Source: Blepharisma stoltei (lineage: Eukaryota > Ciliophora > Heterotrichea > Heterotrichida > Blepharismidae). Taken from it: 64,000 bases of DNA. Location: positions 206,001 through 270,000 of the forward strand of contig CAJZBQ010000045.1 of the NCBI GenBank assembly GCA_914767885.1. Reading direction: 5' to 3'. The notes beneath the pieces were generated by a model. It worked only from the letters and a program-made list of their open reading frames with translations. It had not been told where the DNA came from and ran no database searches. The translations under genes were made by a program, and so were the position numbers. This document shows, piece after piece, positions 1-10,853 of the stretch (position 1 is the first letter of the stretch; each line of letters begins with the position of its first letter).

Positions 1-126
1 TTCTTTAATTGTTGATTCAAAACTTTGTTGCTGGCATTCTTTATCATGGCTTATCTCGCTCTTTTTTTCATCATTTGCTTTTTTATCACAATTACAAAGA
101 ATTGTTTTTGTGAATGATGATCCCAT
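1..126 (-). CDS. 5' end of an unknown gene, partial
   Basis: An open frame starts at ATG 126 and runs off the window edge after 42 codons. The N-terminus Met-Gly-Ser-Ser-Phe-Thr fits the consensus for N-myristoylation, so membrane anchoring is possible (inference). The rest is Lys/Glu/Ser-rich and charged. No domain is visible. The start lies 40 bp from the stop of the neighbouring minus-strand gene, typical of the tight spacing in this window. Function is unknown. Confidence 0.5.
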   Translation of the reverse strand, partial: MGSSFTKTILCNCDKKANDEKKSEISHDKECQQQSFESTIKE

Positions 127-165
127 CTTAAAATTAATAGAGAGATTTTAAAAGTAAGGCTTAAT

Positions 166-531
166 CTAAGGATAAAAATTAGGGAACTTATAGGCAGGGT
201 CTTTATCGTAATTTTTCCTAGGTGCGAATGGCTGTCTTGAATTGAAGGCGTAATCTTGAGATTTAATATCAGATTTAACTAGAGTTACCATAAGATCTGT
301 TCCTTTAAAAGATCTGGTTTGGATTAGCTCAGAAGCTTTAATGTTATCATCTTCATGTCGATATGTTATATAAGCAAATCCTCGTATGAATTTATCATCT
401 CTTGTAGGGACTTCTAATGAGGCAATCTCTCCAAAGTTTTTGGCAAATTCTTCGATTTCTTGTACTGTGGCTGTTTTGGGGATATTTCTTACAAAGAGAC
501 GAGAAAATGATCTTTGTATGGAGAGAAGCAT
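166..531 (-). CDS. RRM-domain RNA-binding protein, 121 aa
   Basis: A single RNA-recognition motif fills residues about 11-85. RNP2 appears as LFVRNI and RNP1 as RGFAYITY, with the usual spacing and the acidic/hydrophobic pattern of the beta-alpha-beta fold. The C-terminal 35 residues are basic and Tyr/Phe/Pro-rich. The start ATG (531) lies 11 residues before the domain, and the short Ser/Arg N-terminus could be a mitochondrial presequence. The stop is UAG. No IES or intron is needed. It is likely a small RNA-binding protein of organelle or nuclear RNA metabolism; the exact target is unknown. Confidence 0.8.
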   Translation of the reverse strand: MLLSIQRSFSRLFVRNIPKTATVQEIEEFAKNFGEIASLEVPTRDDKFIRGFAYITYRHEDDNIKASELIQTRSFKGTDLMVTLVKSDIKSQDYAFNSRQPFAPRKNYDKDPAYKFPNFYP

Positions 532-853
532 ATTTATTATTAATTTTCTTTATGATGCTTAATTGCTCAAAAAAGAAGGGACTGCTATTGATATAGAAAT
601 TTAAAGGGAATAAGGCTAATTTCATTTAAATCAATAATCTGACAAAAATAAATTTTGATAAAAATAAATCTTAGAATTATCAAAAATTTTATATCAATTT
701 TTTAGCATTAATGAATTATTATTTCAGCAAACTCTAATTGTAGAAATGTTTCCACTAAACTATCAGAATATATAAATTTCTCGGTTCACTATCCTCCAGT
801 TTTTTTAATCTAATACTCCAATATGCAAATTTCGTTTTATAGCAGCCTATATA
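532..853. other. intergenic, AT-rich, no gene seen
   Basis: This stretch lies between the divergent starts of the RRM gene (minus) and the next plus-strand gene, so it should hold both promoters. It is AT-rich with no recognisable RNA gene, repeat or conserved element. Confidence 0.4.
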
Positions 854-1396
854 ATGAATAAATATTCTGATCTATACCAAAGGCCTTTTACTTCATCAGT
901 TCCAAAAAACCTTTATGGGTCTCCAAAATCATTTTCTACTAACAGACCAATTACTACAGGATTCCAAAGTACAGTTGAAGCGTTATCAAATGAAAAAATG
1001 TTCTCACCTTTCACAAGTACCTGAGAAACTTTTTACTCCCCATTATCAACCTATGTAGATACCCAACAAAGTGCCAAATCAATTGATGACTCTCAGTATC
1101 AAATTTCTGTAAATTTTCCTGAACGACCAAATACTTCTTCAATTAGTGGATTGACATTATTAGAAAACGAAAGAGCTATAAACAACTCTAAAACACTACT
1201 TACTACTAAAGAAAGGGTATCATTTCCCAATATTTTTAGCAACACTCAACAATTTCCTGCAGAAAAAGACTTCAATAGAATTTTAAATAAAATCGAAATG
1301 ATTGTGTCTAATAAATATCTCGGACACCGGGGAGCGACTATTAAAGAAGGCGAACCAATAGAAATCGGCAATATTAATTTGATAGAGCATTTTTAA
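854..1396 (+). CDS. uncharacterised 180-aa protein
   Basis: Reading UGA as Trp gives one frame from ATG 854 to UAA 1396. An in-frame UGA at 1022-1024 would stop a standard-code translation. The product is rich in Ser, Thr, Asn and Pro in its first half, resembling the disordered cytoskeletal or ciliary proteins common in ciliates. A more ordered basic segment follows near the C-terminus. No domain is recognised. It is uninterrupted by IESs. Confidence 0.6.
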
Positions 1397-1535
1397 TAGT
1401 AGGATTTTTCTGATGGAGGCATTTATTCAAAAACTTTAAATTTCAGTCAAATGCCTTACTAAAAAATAAATTTAGATAAATTTCTTCAGGAATTCACATT
1501 GTAAAACGTATCGAAGAGCCTAACCGATAGAAATA

Positions 1536-3352
1536 ATGTCGGAGCAGTCTTCATTTAGCTACTTAAAAGTTTATACCAAAGGCAAAAGGTGTCCTATGAG
1601 AGTCCATTTTAAAAAAAGCAAAGGAAAATTGCTTACTTATATATCAAGGCACAACCCTGAGCCAAGTGAAAGCTTGCATGATGAAGTCTTTAAAACTGAC
1701 TCTTTCGAAGTAGCAGACCCCGGCTTGAAGTTCAAAAACGACTATATTCATTTTGGCATCCAAGCCCTAGAGGACTCCACATTTGTTATATCAGTATATT
1801 TTGGGAGGCTAAAAATCGATTTAAATAAAAAAAGAAAAACTGAAAGGCAGGAAACTTCAATTGAGCTGGAAAATTTGAGGAAAAATGAAATGCTGCAGTA
1901 TGAGCTTTTTAAGAAAGTTGATGATACAATAGCGAAAAGAAAATCTGAGCAGCTTAAAAATTCAAATAATAAAGACTTTTTAAAGATGAATATGAATATT
2001 TTGCCGATAAATTCACCCAAAAGGATGAAAGAAAAGACTGTTTCGTTGAAAAATATTGAACTGAGAAGAAAATCGGCTAAAATTAAACATAAATTGTGGC
2101 TACAAGAAAAAAAGCAAAGGGCGATTAATGTAGTTAATAAAAAATTGCTTACTCCCCCCCCCCCCCTCCGTGAGCGAACAAAAAAATTTTGTTCGCTCAC
2201 GGAGGGGGGTTAATTTTTTTTTTTAAAAAAAATTTATATATAAATTTTATAAAAAATATTTTTTCGAAATTTAAAAAAATCCTAATTTGCAAAAATTGGG
2301 AAGCAAATATTAATTTAATTTGCAAAATTTATGTTTTAAAACGCAATTTGTTTAAAATTAAACAGAATTAGCTCTAGATTTCATTATACTAATTATCACT
2401 TATATATCAAAATTTTTTTCCATTAAAATTTTTTCTATTAAAAAAAATTTTTGTTCACTCACGGAGGGTGGGTTTTTGGTCAAAAAATGGCGATTTTTCT
2501 AATGGTTTTGTTCGCTCACGGGAGGGGGGGGGGGGGGGGAGAGTTAGGGCTGAAGAAGAAAAACAAGAAAGGTTAAGAAAAGAGCAGCTAATTTTGCTAC
2601 AAAATGAGCAAAAAGAATGGTTTATTGTGATAAATATAGCTTTAGCTTTTGTTTCAATAAGAGAAAAATGGCAAGCAAAAAGAAAAGAAAAACTCGAGAC
2701 TTTTAAAAATAGCATCTCAGCAAGAAAATTCCAAATATTCTTCAGAGCTCGAAACCATAATAAAACCATTTCAGAGTTTGTCTTATTACGAGCTAAGGAT
2801 ACTCTTAATTTTTATTTTCGCCATGCAAAACCAATTGAACGTCGGAGCTACAGACGTCAAATATCTAAATGTATACATGAAAGTGCAAGAAACCACACTT
2901 TGCCTCATCATTTTTCCGCTTTTACAGAAAGCATTTTTAATGTTCAAAAAGTCTGACGAGAGTATAATGAAAAAAATAAGAAAAGATGGGAAGAGCTAAA
3001 TTTATTATGGAATCAAGAATTAGAGAAAAAAATTTTAGAATTAAATAAAGCAAAACCTACTAAAGGGAAAAAGAAAAAAGATGAGTCTGCTAAATATCTT
3101 AAAATTCCTGCAATAGCCAGAAATCATGTGCTAACTGAATATTTCCGTGACCGTAAAAGAAACTTTAGAGTCGAAATCCGGAAATTTATTGATAAGAAAA
3201 AGATGCAAAAAGTGCTAAAACAATTCTCAAAATTTTCCCAAAGTGATCTTGATACAAACAAAGCAGAATTAATCTTCAAATATCTCCCAAGTGAAGAAGA
3301 TATGTTGCAGCTTATCGAAAAGGCTCTACATATTACGAATATTACTATTTAA
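1536..3352 (+). CDS. coiled-coil protein interrupted by a MITE-type IES
   Basis: ATG 1536 opens a frame that runs into the C-tract of the element at 2150. The other half starts right after the element at 2547 and runs to UAA 3352. Removing the 395-bp segment between the two TA dinucleotides joins Leu-Leu to Arg-Ala-Glu in frame, giving 473 aa. An in-frame UGA near 2954 reads as Trp. Residues about 1-95 look globular. The remainder is Lys/Glu/Arg-rich coiled coil with repeated aromatic-basic patches reminiscent of IQ-like or ciliary scaffold proteins. No named family is recognised. Confidence 0.7.
2150..2546 (+). mobile_element. IES, MITE family 1 (CTCCGTGAGCGAAC palindrome)
   Basis: Bounded by TA at 2150-2151 and 2545-2546. 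The left end is a C-tract followed by a near-perfect palindrome (CTCCGTGAGCGAACAAAA and its complement) at about 2165-2210. The interior is AT-rich. The right end carries two further copies of the GCTCACGGAGGG motif (about 2455 and 2510) and a G-tract. Removal of 395 bp restores the host frame. It encodes nothing. Confidence 0.85.
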
Positions 3353-3383
3353 TTACTGATTTAATAGATTTTACTTCGATTTA

Positions 3384-4285
3384 TTAGTTAATCTGACACC
3401 TGAATTTTTTTCTGCTTGAGAAAACATCTCTCGGAAATCTTTGCTTTTTTTTCTGTTCTGTCCAGCTTTCTCCTAGTCTAAACGTAATTAAATCTACCTT
3501 TTTATTTCCGCCTTCATCAATGCTATTTCCATCAAAATATGAATTTTCGTTATAGCTTTTAGCTATAACAGGATATTTATTATGAATCCTGTCCATATTT
3601 TCAACGTCTGAGTTTCTCGAGAAATTATCAATATTGAATTTCTGTATCAAGTCTTCGTGACTCTGCAATTTTTTTTTTAGTTCTTGTTGCTCTTCTATAA
3701 GCTTATTGAAAAGCTTGTTCAGGTGAGCATAGTCTTTATTTTTGGCTTCATAGTCAGCACTGCTTGAATATGCTGCACTATTATAAATGAATTATAATTA
3801 TAAAGAATTTTTACTATTATTTAAGAGAAAATAGCTTATTCTCTCTCATTTACAATATTTTATGGCCATAGATAAAAGATTTATTTTCTTTTTTTTTCTT
3901 TTCTTGATTCAAGCATTTTTTGGTGACTTGAATTACGATTATTTAAATCTGGGGTTCGTGAATGCAAAACCCTAAAGTCGTGGGGAAATTTTTTTCTTGA
4001 TTGGCCAGAGTCAAAACTTTGTTGGCTAAGGTCTTTATTGGGAAATTCACCAGTTTTTTCAAGAAATGAAGGATCAGTTGACAGAGAAAATAAGGGCTCT
4101 TGAGCTTGAATAGATTGAGCTGATTTTATTGATCGTTTGGAGCCAAAGGTAGAAGGGAATTCGTTTTTTACTTGATTTTTCAATAAAATAGAAGCAGGTT
4201 TGGATCTTGACACAGCGTGAGATTTTAGATCTGAAGAGGGCTGAGAATTCGCACGGGAGTGACGAGGTTTGTAAGTGAATAGCAT
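3384..4285 (-). CDS. uncharacterised Ser/Lys-rich protein with a short IES
   Basis: The N-terminal part (4285 down to 3884) is Ser-, Gln- and Arg-rich and looks disordered. The C-terminal part (from 3783 down to 3384) contains a short coiled coil, then Asn/Asp-rich sequence. The first part appears to stop at a UAA at 3881-3883, but that TA is the IES boundary. Removing 98 bp between TA 3784-3785 and TA 3882-3883 continues the frame and gives 267 aa, with total length divisible by three. No domain is recognised. Confidence 0.65.
3784..3883. mobile_element. IES, 98 bp, AT-rich
   Basis: TA-bounded, with both ends reading TAAAT..; the middle holds an inverted pair of CTCTCT/AAGAGA stretches around 3822-3848. 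A very similar hairpin is in the IES at 20397-20479. Its removal fuses the two halves of the flanking gene in frame. Confidence 0.7.
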
Positions 4286-4584
4286 AATTAATAATGGAGT
4301 TAAATGAATGTAGGATGCAAATGATTAGAAATTTAAATTAAATAGTAGGACTGCTTTGTTAAGTTAATTGATAATGAATATTCTGGAATTTATAGACTTT
4401 GTCTAATAAATATGAACTAATTTTAATAAACAAGAGCTATAGGTTTATAATCATTTTAATTTTAATAAATTTTGAAACTAATTAAAAATTATTTATAAAT
4501 TCAATATTAGCTTTATTAGGCAATATATATTAACTATACAAATATTTTTTGAAAATAAATTATAAAAGAGTGTTTTTATTAAAA

Positions 4585-7155
4585 ATGCTTACACAAAGTC
4601 ACACAGAAAGCCCTATCAAAATTCGCTCAAATAGGCCTAATTATTCTACAGATGAAGATGCAGGTCTTCTATCAGACTTCAAAGGAAACCTTTTCAATAC
4701 ATTTGACAGCAGCAGAAAAGCTACATCAGCATCTACAAGAAAACAGAAAAACGCAATATCTCCTTTTATTCACAAAAATCTTAGTTTGCTTCGTAAAAAG
4801 CGGTCTACTAGTGCATGCCCAAAAATTACTCCAGAGTTAGCGTCAAAAGTGGTAAAAGACTATCTCTTGCCTATGTTTGAAAAAGATTTAAAAAATAAAC
4901 AAAATCATGATCGAAAACAGCAATATCATTTAAAACTTGATAGGCTACAGACAAAACCATTAGAAAAGCTTTCAGGAACTGTATATGGCGATTTTAAGCT
5001 TACAGAGCAGTTAAGTTATGAACTGAAACAAATGAAAATAAATTTATCAACAGTCGAATCAAAGCTAAAAGACGCTGAACAAGAAAAAATAAAGATAGAA
5101 AGCGAATATACAAAGGCAAAAGAAGATTTTTTAAACTCAGAAATCAACAATCAAAGCATTTTATTCCAGCATTCCAGAGTAATAAAAGAAACCTCGAATT
5201 TAGATCAAACTTTTATGCATTTATCTAACCAGGTCAATAAATATAAAGCTATGTATGAAGAATCAGAAAGAAAACTAGGACTAGTAGAAAAAGAATTGCA
5301 TGACGAAAAAGCATGAAATGATAAATTACGAAATGTCGCAATTCAGCTTGAGCATGGAAACGCTTTAATTGTTATGGAAAGTGGGATTATTGGAGAAAGA
5401 CTAAAAGGGCTTTATGAAGCTATTATCAATATTTTCAATATAAACTTCAAAGAATCAAAGCTCGAAAATGAATTTTTAATGCTGATTTCACAGCTAAAAG
5501 GCCTTGCTGAATTTGAATATACAAATAATACGTCTTTACAGATTATGGTCAAAGAAAATAATGAGCTGGTCGCCAATATAGGCGATTTAATTTATTCAAA
5601 AAATATTTCAGACACCCAAAAAGAAAAAATTGCAAAAACTTTTAAAGAAAGATCTGAAAGGTACCAAAAAGAAATAAATTCGTTAAAAGAAGAACGCGAT
5701 AAAGCAAAAGCTGACCAAATAGAAATTGATAAAAAATTCAATGACTTAAATGAAGAGCTGAAAAGGGTGAGGAAAAAAATGAAACAATATAAAAAAGAGT
5801 CAAATAACGCTCAATATGAAGAAAAATTTTGCATTAATTGTATGAAGCCATTTATATGCATTTTTCTTTTGGATTGACTGATAAGTAATATTTATAATGC
5901 ATATTGAGATTATTAAGGTAAAAACATATAGAAATTTATAATTATAATTGGTCTTGCAGAATCCATAAGAGTAAGCCAATAGACGACACTTACTGATGCT
6001 GCGGAAAAATAGGCAAAGACGCCCCAGGCTGTATAGCTTCCAAACACATTTCAAAAGAAGATGAAGACTGTGAGTCAGAAGAAGAAAGCAACCAAAAAAT
6101 CGCTTTTTGTGCTGTAATTTCTAATTAGAGCTGTAAAACCCCTGGACATTTCAGCTATGAATGCCCAAAAGATCCAAACACTCGCAGTAATTTTGAGCCA
6201 GAAGACGAACTCTTAAGGATCAATAATGCAGAAAATCAACAAAAAATAAACAAAGTCGTCGATTTGAACCTAAAAAATAGAGTAATTGATATGCTAAAAG
6301 AAAGAATGGAAGGTTCAGAATTTGTGAATGGAGAAATCTTACTTAACTTAAATTTACAGGCGTCCGCCGTAGTGTTGACGCAGTCACCAAGGACCCAGTA
6401 TTAGGGTTCACCTGCTTTGCGGTATAGTCCAAACTGGCCATATAAACCAGTCACCAGGACATACACCTACTCCTTCCCACGCGCGTGAGCCGTGGCTTAG
6501 TGTTGAGTGGGCGGGCTATGGGCTTCTGCGGCTGCTGCTTGAGTTGACGAGAGTTGGCTTTCCGAAATTCCAAAAAATGGAATTTCTGGTCACCTTTCGG
6601 CAAAAAGGGAAACTCCAAGTCCTGGGACGTAACGCCCAGTTTCACGCTGGGTAGTTGCCCGAATGGTCTAGGCATTGCCTGTAGACTCTGCTGGGCTTAC
6701 CCTTTCCAAACCTGGGAACCCTTTTTCTCTCGGGGAGAAAATCCATTCTGGTCGTTGAGCTTGGGCCAGGCTCTGCACTGCAGAATTGCTTACCATGGCA
6801 TTGCTGCTCATTTCCGGAATGGCAAAACCTTGCCGGATATAATTAAAATATGAGTCGAGTATGTGTGGCCGGAGGCCACACCCAGACGAAGATGCCATAT
6901 TTTAATTATGTGAATGGAGAAATCACTATAGAAGAAAACGAAGAGAAAATCAAGCTTCACCCATTTAGAGACTTATTAGAGCTAAAAGAAGAATATGTTG
7001 AAGGGAATATGTATAACAAGGTCAGGATAGGCAGTATGAATGATGGAATATTTAATAGAGAAATGAGGAGGGCAAGGATAAATTCAAGTATAGAGCAAGA
7101 AAGCCCGATTAGACTGATGAAAGGGGTTTCAGAAGAATGGGATATGTTTAATTAG
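4585..7155 (+). CDS. coiled-coil protein with CCHC-type zinc knuckles
   Basis: ATG 4585 begins a Ser-rich N-terminus followed by about 300 residues of coiled coil. The C-terminal third is Cys-rich: a CxxC near 5830, a CC pair near 6000 and a CxxCxxxGHxxxxC knuckle at about 6108-6165. The knuckle only appears after removing a 15-nt intron (6114-6128). Three interruptions must be removed: the IES 5853-5967, the intron, and a 570-bp SINE with one copy of its 16-bp target duplication. The remaining 1857 nt are exactly 619 codons. UGA is Trp at about 5314 and 5998. The function is unknown; the knuckles suggest nucleic-acid or protein binding. Confidence 0.75.
5853..5967. mobile_element. IES, 113 bp, AT-rich
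   Basis: TA at 5853-5854 and 5966-5967, both in codon phase 3/1 of the host frame. Removal joins the CxxC segment to the CC segment of the zinc-knuckle region. The unremoved frame hits UAA/UAG stops. The terminal repeats are weak, so the boundary is inferred mainly from frame. Confidence 0.65.
6114..6128 (+). other. 15-nt spliceosomal intron
   Basis: GTAATTTCTAATTAG sits between the two cysteines of a CxxC knuckle. Without splicing the frame meets UAG; with it the CxxCxxxGHxxxxC motif is complete. Length and sequence match the tiny introns known in heterotrichs. Confidence 0.85.
6323..6924 (-). mobile_element. SINE-like element A inside a CDS, with 16-bp target duplication
   Basis: A GC-rich block (6339-6908) in an AT-rich gene, flanked by identical 16-bp copies of TGTGAATGGAGAAATC (6323-6338, 6909-6924). 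It lies in minus orientation: its head (reading TTAAAATATGGCATCTTCG) is at 6905 and the tail at 6339. It shares long stretches with the copy at 29145-29682. Removing the element plus one duplication copy (586 bp) restores the host frame. TA-to-TA removal here would not. Confidence 0.8.
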
Positions 7156-7220
7156 TTTACTGTAGATATGTAATAGGTGTCGAAAATATATAGAGAAATG
7201 TTAATTGTTGAAATAATAAA

Positions 7221-8408
7221 ATGAGAGTCTTTTTGACAGGAGCCACTGGATCAATAGGAAGCTCAGTTCTTGAAAATGTACTGACCCCACCAAAAGCCCA
7301 CTCTCCGAACAAATATTTTTTAATGGAAAAAATTTTGATATATAAGTGATGATTAGTATAATGGAATCTCTAGTTAATTCTATTTAATTTTAAACAAATT
7401 ACGTTTTAAAACATAATTTTTTAAATTTAATTAATATTTGCTTTCAAATTTTTGCGAATTAGGATTTTTTGAATTTTTCTATAAAAATTTTTTTGTTCAA
7501 TAACGGAGTGGGGAGTTAATAATGGCCACGACATAACGTTTATTGTTAGAAATCAAGAGAAAGGAGAAGAAATTACAAGCGAAAATGGTAGAGCACATTT
7601 TATTATTTTTGATATTAATATCAGCACTGTTCACCAACTCGGCGAAATTGCAGTAGGCTATGATGCCATAATTCACTGTGCACAAATGCCATACACTGAA
7701 GAAGGAGCTATGGTAGGAAATATAACAGTTGATGTATTGATATTAGCAGCTAAAAAGACAGCTGAAAGCAAACCTGTTACCATTGTATACACTTCAGGCA
7801 TAGGGCTAAATGGCAACACTGCTGAAATTATTGATGAAAATCATGACGATATTTCTCACTGCCCAGAATCTGCAGCTCCAAGAGGGATATTGGAGAAAAA
7901 AGTCATTAATGCTAGCACTGAAAATCTTCATGGCGTAGCTTTAAGGGTAGGTTGGGTTTATGGGAAAAGCTTTGTAGACCAATGGCTTAAATTCTGCAAA
8001 GTCAACAACTATATTTATATTGGTGGCGATAGAGAAGATTCTCATATATGTTTTATACATCATGAAGATTTGGCGAATATGTACAGAGTTCTTATAGAGA
8101 AAAAGGCTTATGGACTATTTTTTGCAGTGGAGCCAGAACCCGTGACCCTTCAAAATTTGATTGAAAGAGTGTCAACACTTGGAAACATTCATGAAACAGA
8201 AAAAGTTAATCCGTGGGAGCATTTTTTAGGACCATATGGGCTCTTTTTGCTAGGCCATGAGCTAGATCAGCAGCTCTATCCTAAAAGATTTATTGATCTT
8301 TACGATTTTCAGTATAATCATAAATTTTTGGACTGGATAAATTTTTTTCCGTTTAATCAGATATTTTATGATGAAAACACAAAATTTTGGCAAATCAGAA
8401 ATAATTAA
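7221..8408 (+). CDS. NAD-dependent epimerase/dehydratase (extended SDR)
   Basis: The N-terminus has the dinucleotide-binding glycine pattern TGATGSIGSS. Later segments show the usual SDR order: an acidic strand end after a beta strand, a ..HCAQ.. strand, a YTSG strand and a PRG..EKKV helix. Length is about 316 aa, normal for the family. A 238-bp IES (7279-7518) interrupts the first alpha helix. With exact TA joining the frame is off by one base; one extra A in the A4 run 7273-7276, or a non-TA cut, would repair it. Other genes here show the same A-tract slip. The substrate cannot be told; the C-terminus is AT-rich and aromatic. Confidence 0.75.
7279..7518. mobile_element. IES, diverged MITE family 1
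   Basis: Starts TACTGACCCCACC and ends GGAGTGGGGAGTTA. It keeps family-1 features (CTCCGAAC near the left end, GTTC..CGGAG near the right, AT-rich core with an AAACAAATTACGTTTTAAAAC-like stretch) but has lost the long palindrome. It interrupts the epimerase gene. The left TA is in codon phase 2/3 and the right in 3/1, so the join is one base off. Confidence 0.65.
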
Positions 8409-8444
8409 ATAGGGAAAATTTATTGTTTAATTTATTTACGATTC

Positions 8445-8893
8445 CTTAGTGGTGAATAGAGAAATAAAATGGTGACGTTTGACGGAAAATGGACTCCGAG
8501 GCGCACCTCCTATGGAGCTGGTAGGACCTATTGCTGATGAAGCTGAATATACAGGTCTCATTCCTGTCCTAAGTAGGCCTTCAGTTGTGGGAAGCCGTGC
8601 TGAAAAGGAAATTTTATTTCTCCCCGAAGGTTTTCCCTGTCCTTGCCAGATGGGCTAGACAGGTTTTTCCTACCACATGGTCTTCCTTCATCGGGACCAT
8701 CGGGGCACTCAGACAGAAGTGGCTCTGCCCAAAGGAGCTGATCCCTTGGACAGGTGGTTTTCAAGATGGCGTCGGGCCTGGGAGTATGGTCTCATCAGAA
8801 CCCGACCTGGAGTCGTCTTTCGAGCTGAGGTGTTGAGGTCCGCTGGTTTCGCCCACGTATGGCCTTTTAAAACTAGCTAACTTAGTGGTGAAT
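8445..8893 (+). mobile_element. SINE-like element A, intergenic
   Basis: A GC-rich insert (8458-8880) flanked by 13-bp direct repeats CTTAGTGGTGAAT (8445-8457, 8881-8893). The head reads AATAAAATGGTGACG, like the other copies. A central block (CTCCCCGAAGGTTTTCC .. ATCGGGGCACTC) is shared with 37375-37425, next to the second LINE fragment. It has no coding capacity beyond chance frames. Confidence 0.75.
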
Positions 8894-9517
8894 TGAAAGG
8901 CCCTTTTCCGTGTAGCTTAATAGAAGCGTTATTAAAGGTGGAAAAATCGGTTGATCGTCTGTGAAAAGTTTTAGGGTTTATATGCATAGCTGATTTATGT
9001 CTAAAACTAAAATCTCTTTCTTCTAATTTTGGGATTTTTGTAAAATGCTTTCTGCATTCTTTTAGCCTGTCTTTTGGGCTTTCAGAGTTTCCTCGGGTAT
9101 GAGGACTGACTTCTCATATACTAGAAGTTTCCTGGTTATTGTGATATCTTCCAAAATTGATTGACCTTTTTACATTGCAAAACGTTGGGATTTCTTTCAG
9201 TTTGGCTCTGTGCCGTTTTGACTTGTCATCAATGGAAGCTGTTAATATATTTTTGGATTTCGATTTATTTATATATACTTTTTTGCTTTATTTTGTCTTT
9301 AAATTCACATTTTAATATATTTTTTTAGGTCAGGCTTGCTGATTTTGATCAAAAAATGCTAGATAATATACAATTGTATAATCAAGGACTGCTAAATGAA
9401 GGAACATATTTGTTGACTGGCTTGAAGGCGTAGGCGTACTTGACCTACTTTGTATTGAACCAAAGCTCATCTATTTATATCTAAAAAATTATAATAAATC
9501 TAGTTTATTCAAAATCT
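8894..9517. other. intergenic, no firm gene
   Basis: Moderately AT-rich. A plus-strand open stretch around 9327-9430 could be the tail of a small gene, but no start, domain or supporting intron is seen. Otherwise nothing recognised. Confidence 0.3.
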
Positions 9518-10612
9518 TTAATGTGTGTCTTCATTTGCTTCTATAAGGTTGTTTATCGCCCACGCAGCCATTTCTGTAAGCTCTTCGTCATTTCTATCCA
9601 TAAGTTGACCTATATCTTGGCTCATGCCCAAATGGTTAGCTAACTGCCCCCTCCGTGAGCGAACAAAAAAATCTTGTTCTCACAGTGGGGGATTAATTTT
9701 TTTTGAAATTTTTAAAAATCCCACAAAAATTGGAAAAAAATATTAATCTAATTTAAAATTTATGTTTAAAACGCTATTTGTTTAAAATTAAACAGAATTA
9801 GCTCTAGATTTCATTATACTAATTATCTCTTATATATCAATTTTTTTTTCATAAAAAAATTTTGTTTTCTCGCGGAGGGTGGGTGGGTTTCCTGCAAAAA
9901 ATAGGAATTTCTAATGTTTTTTGTTCGCTCACGGAGGGGGGAGTAAGTTGATTGTTTCTACTTCTTTATTTAATTTGCATTGGTGAAATATATCTGATAA
10001 TAGCAAGACTATTTTTTTGGTGATTTTCATTGATTCTGTACCTCTGATGACTCTTTGTGCGAGGAGCAGACCGTCCTTTTCTATGAATTTTTGCCTTGCC
10101 AGTGTGTATTCTCCTCTTACTAAAGCACTTAGACAAGAAAAGTATTGTTCTTGGAGTCCTTGGTCGCTTTCTACTTGCACAAGCTCTAATAATGCATCTA
10201 AAGCTTGAGCATTCATAGCAGCTTCTTGGACTGCAGGGTTATTTTGAACAGCGCTTGAGAATACTGATGCACAGAGTTTCCTAACTGATAAATATCTTGA
10301 CCCAGCCATACACCTTACCAAATGTGGGATTCCTCCAACTTTTACTAAATTTCTGGCTGCTTCTAAATTTTCGATGACTCCTAATAAATCATACAAAATC
10401 GCTTCTTTTAACTCTCTTTCTTCGTCATTTCCTTCTTCGGCTGCTGATAAACAGTCAGTCGCTTTTTTAAGAACTGTTGTTTCGTCTACACAAAAAGATT
10501 CCAATGCTTCTTTGAGCCATTTCTTTGTTTCTTCGTCCATAGGTTTGACTTCTGAAGGTCTTGTTCCGTCAGAATAGCTGAGTGACCAATTAAGTAATCC
10601 AGTCCAATTCAT
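9518..10612 (-). CDS. Hsp70 nucleotide exchange factor, Fes1/HSPBP1-like
   Basis: Begins MNWTGLLNWSLSYSDGT, the typical N-terminus of Fes1/HSPBP1, followed by armadillo-like repeats (about residues 25-225) including AARNLVKVGGIPHLV. The frame runs into a MITE at 9945 and resumes at 9640 with the last helix. Removing 303 bp joins Ile-Asn-Leu to Ala-Asn-His and gives 263 aa, close to the family length. The protein should promote ADP release from cytosolic Hsp70 (established for the family). The stop is UAA at 9518. Confidence 0.85.
9641..9945. mobile_element. IES, MITE family 1
   Basis: TA 9641-9642 and 9944-9945. Left end CCCCCTCCGTGAGCGAAC followed by its inverted copy; right end with two GCTC(A/G)CGGAGGG motifs. 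303 bp are removed, restoring the Fes1-like frame exactly. Confidence 0.85.
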
Positions 10613-10853
10613 TTTTAAGATCAGAGCAGACAGATCTGATGGTATTTAAGCTTGTTTCTAGAACTTTCTATCAATTGTTATCAAATTTAAATGGATATAT
10701 ACGAGCCTATTTTAGTTTGGTATTATGCATATTTTGGCGTTAATCTTTTATTTTTTAATAGTTATATCTGTAAAATTATTTTACCTATACATTTTAATAA
10801 CAAAAATTCAAAAATTTAAAGTGATAATTACAAATAAAATATTACATAATGTA

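Noticed and set aside
2189-2371. Open frame across the MITE core
   Set aside because: It starts inside the MITE palindrome and crosses its AT-rich core; identical families elsewhere show it is not coding.
6451-6898. Several open frames of 74-99 codons on both strands
   Set aside because: They lie in the GC-rich SINE, have no conserved domain, and differ among copies.
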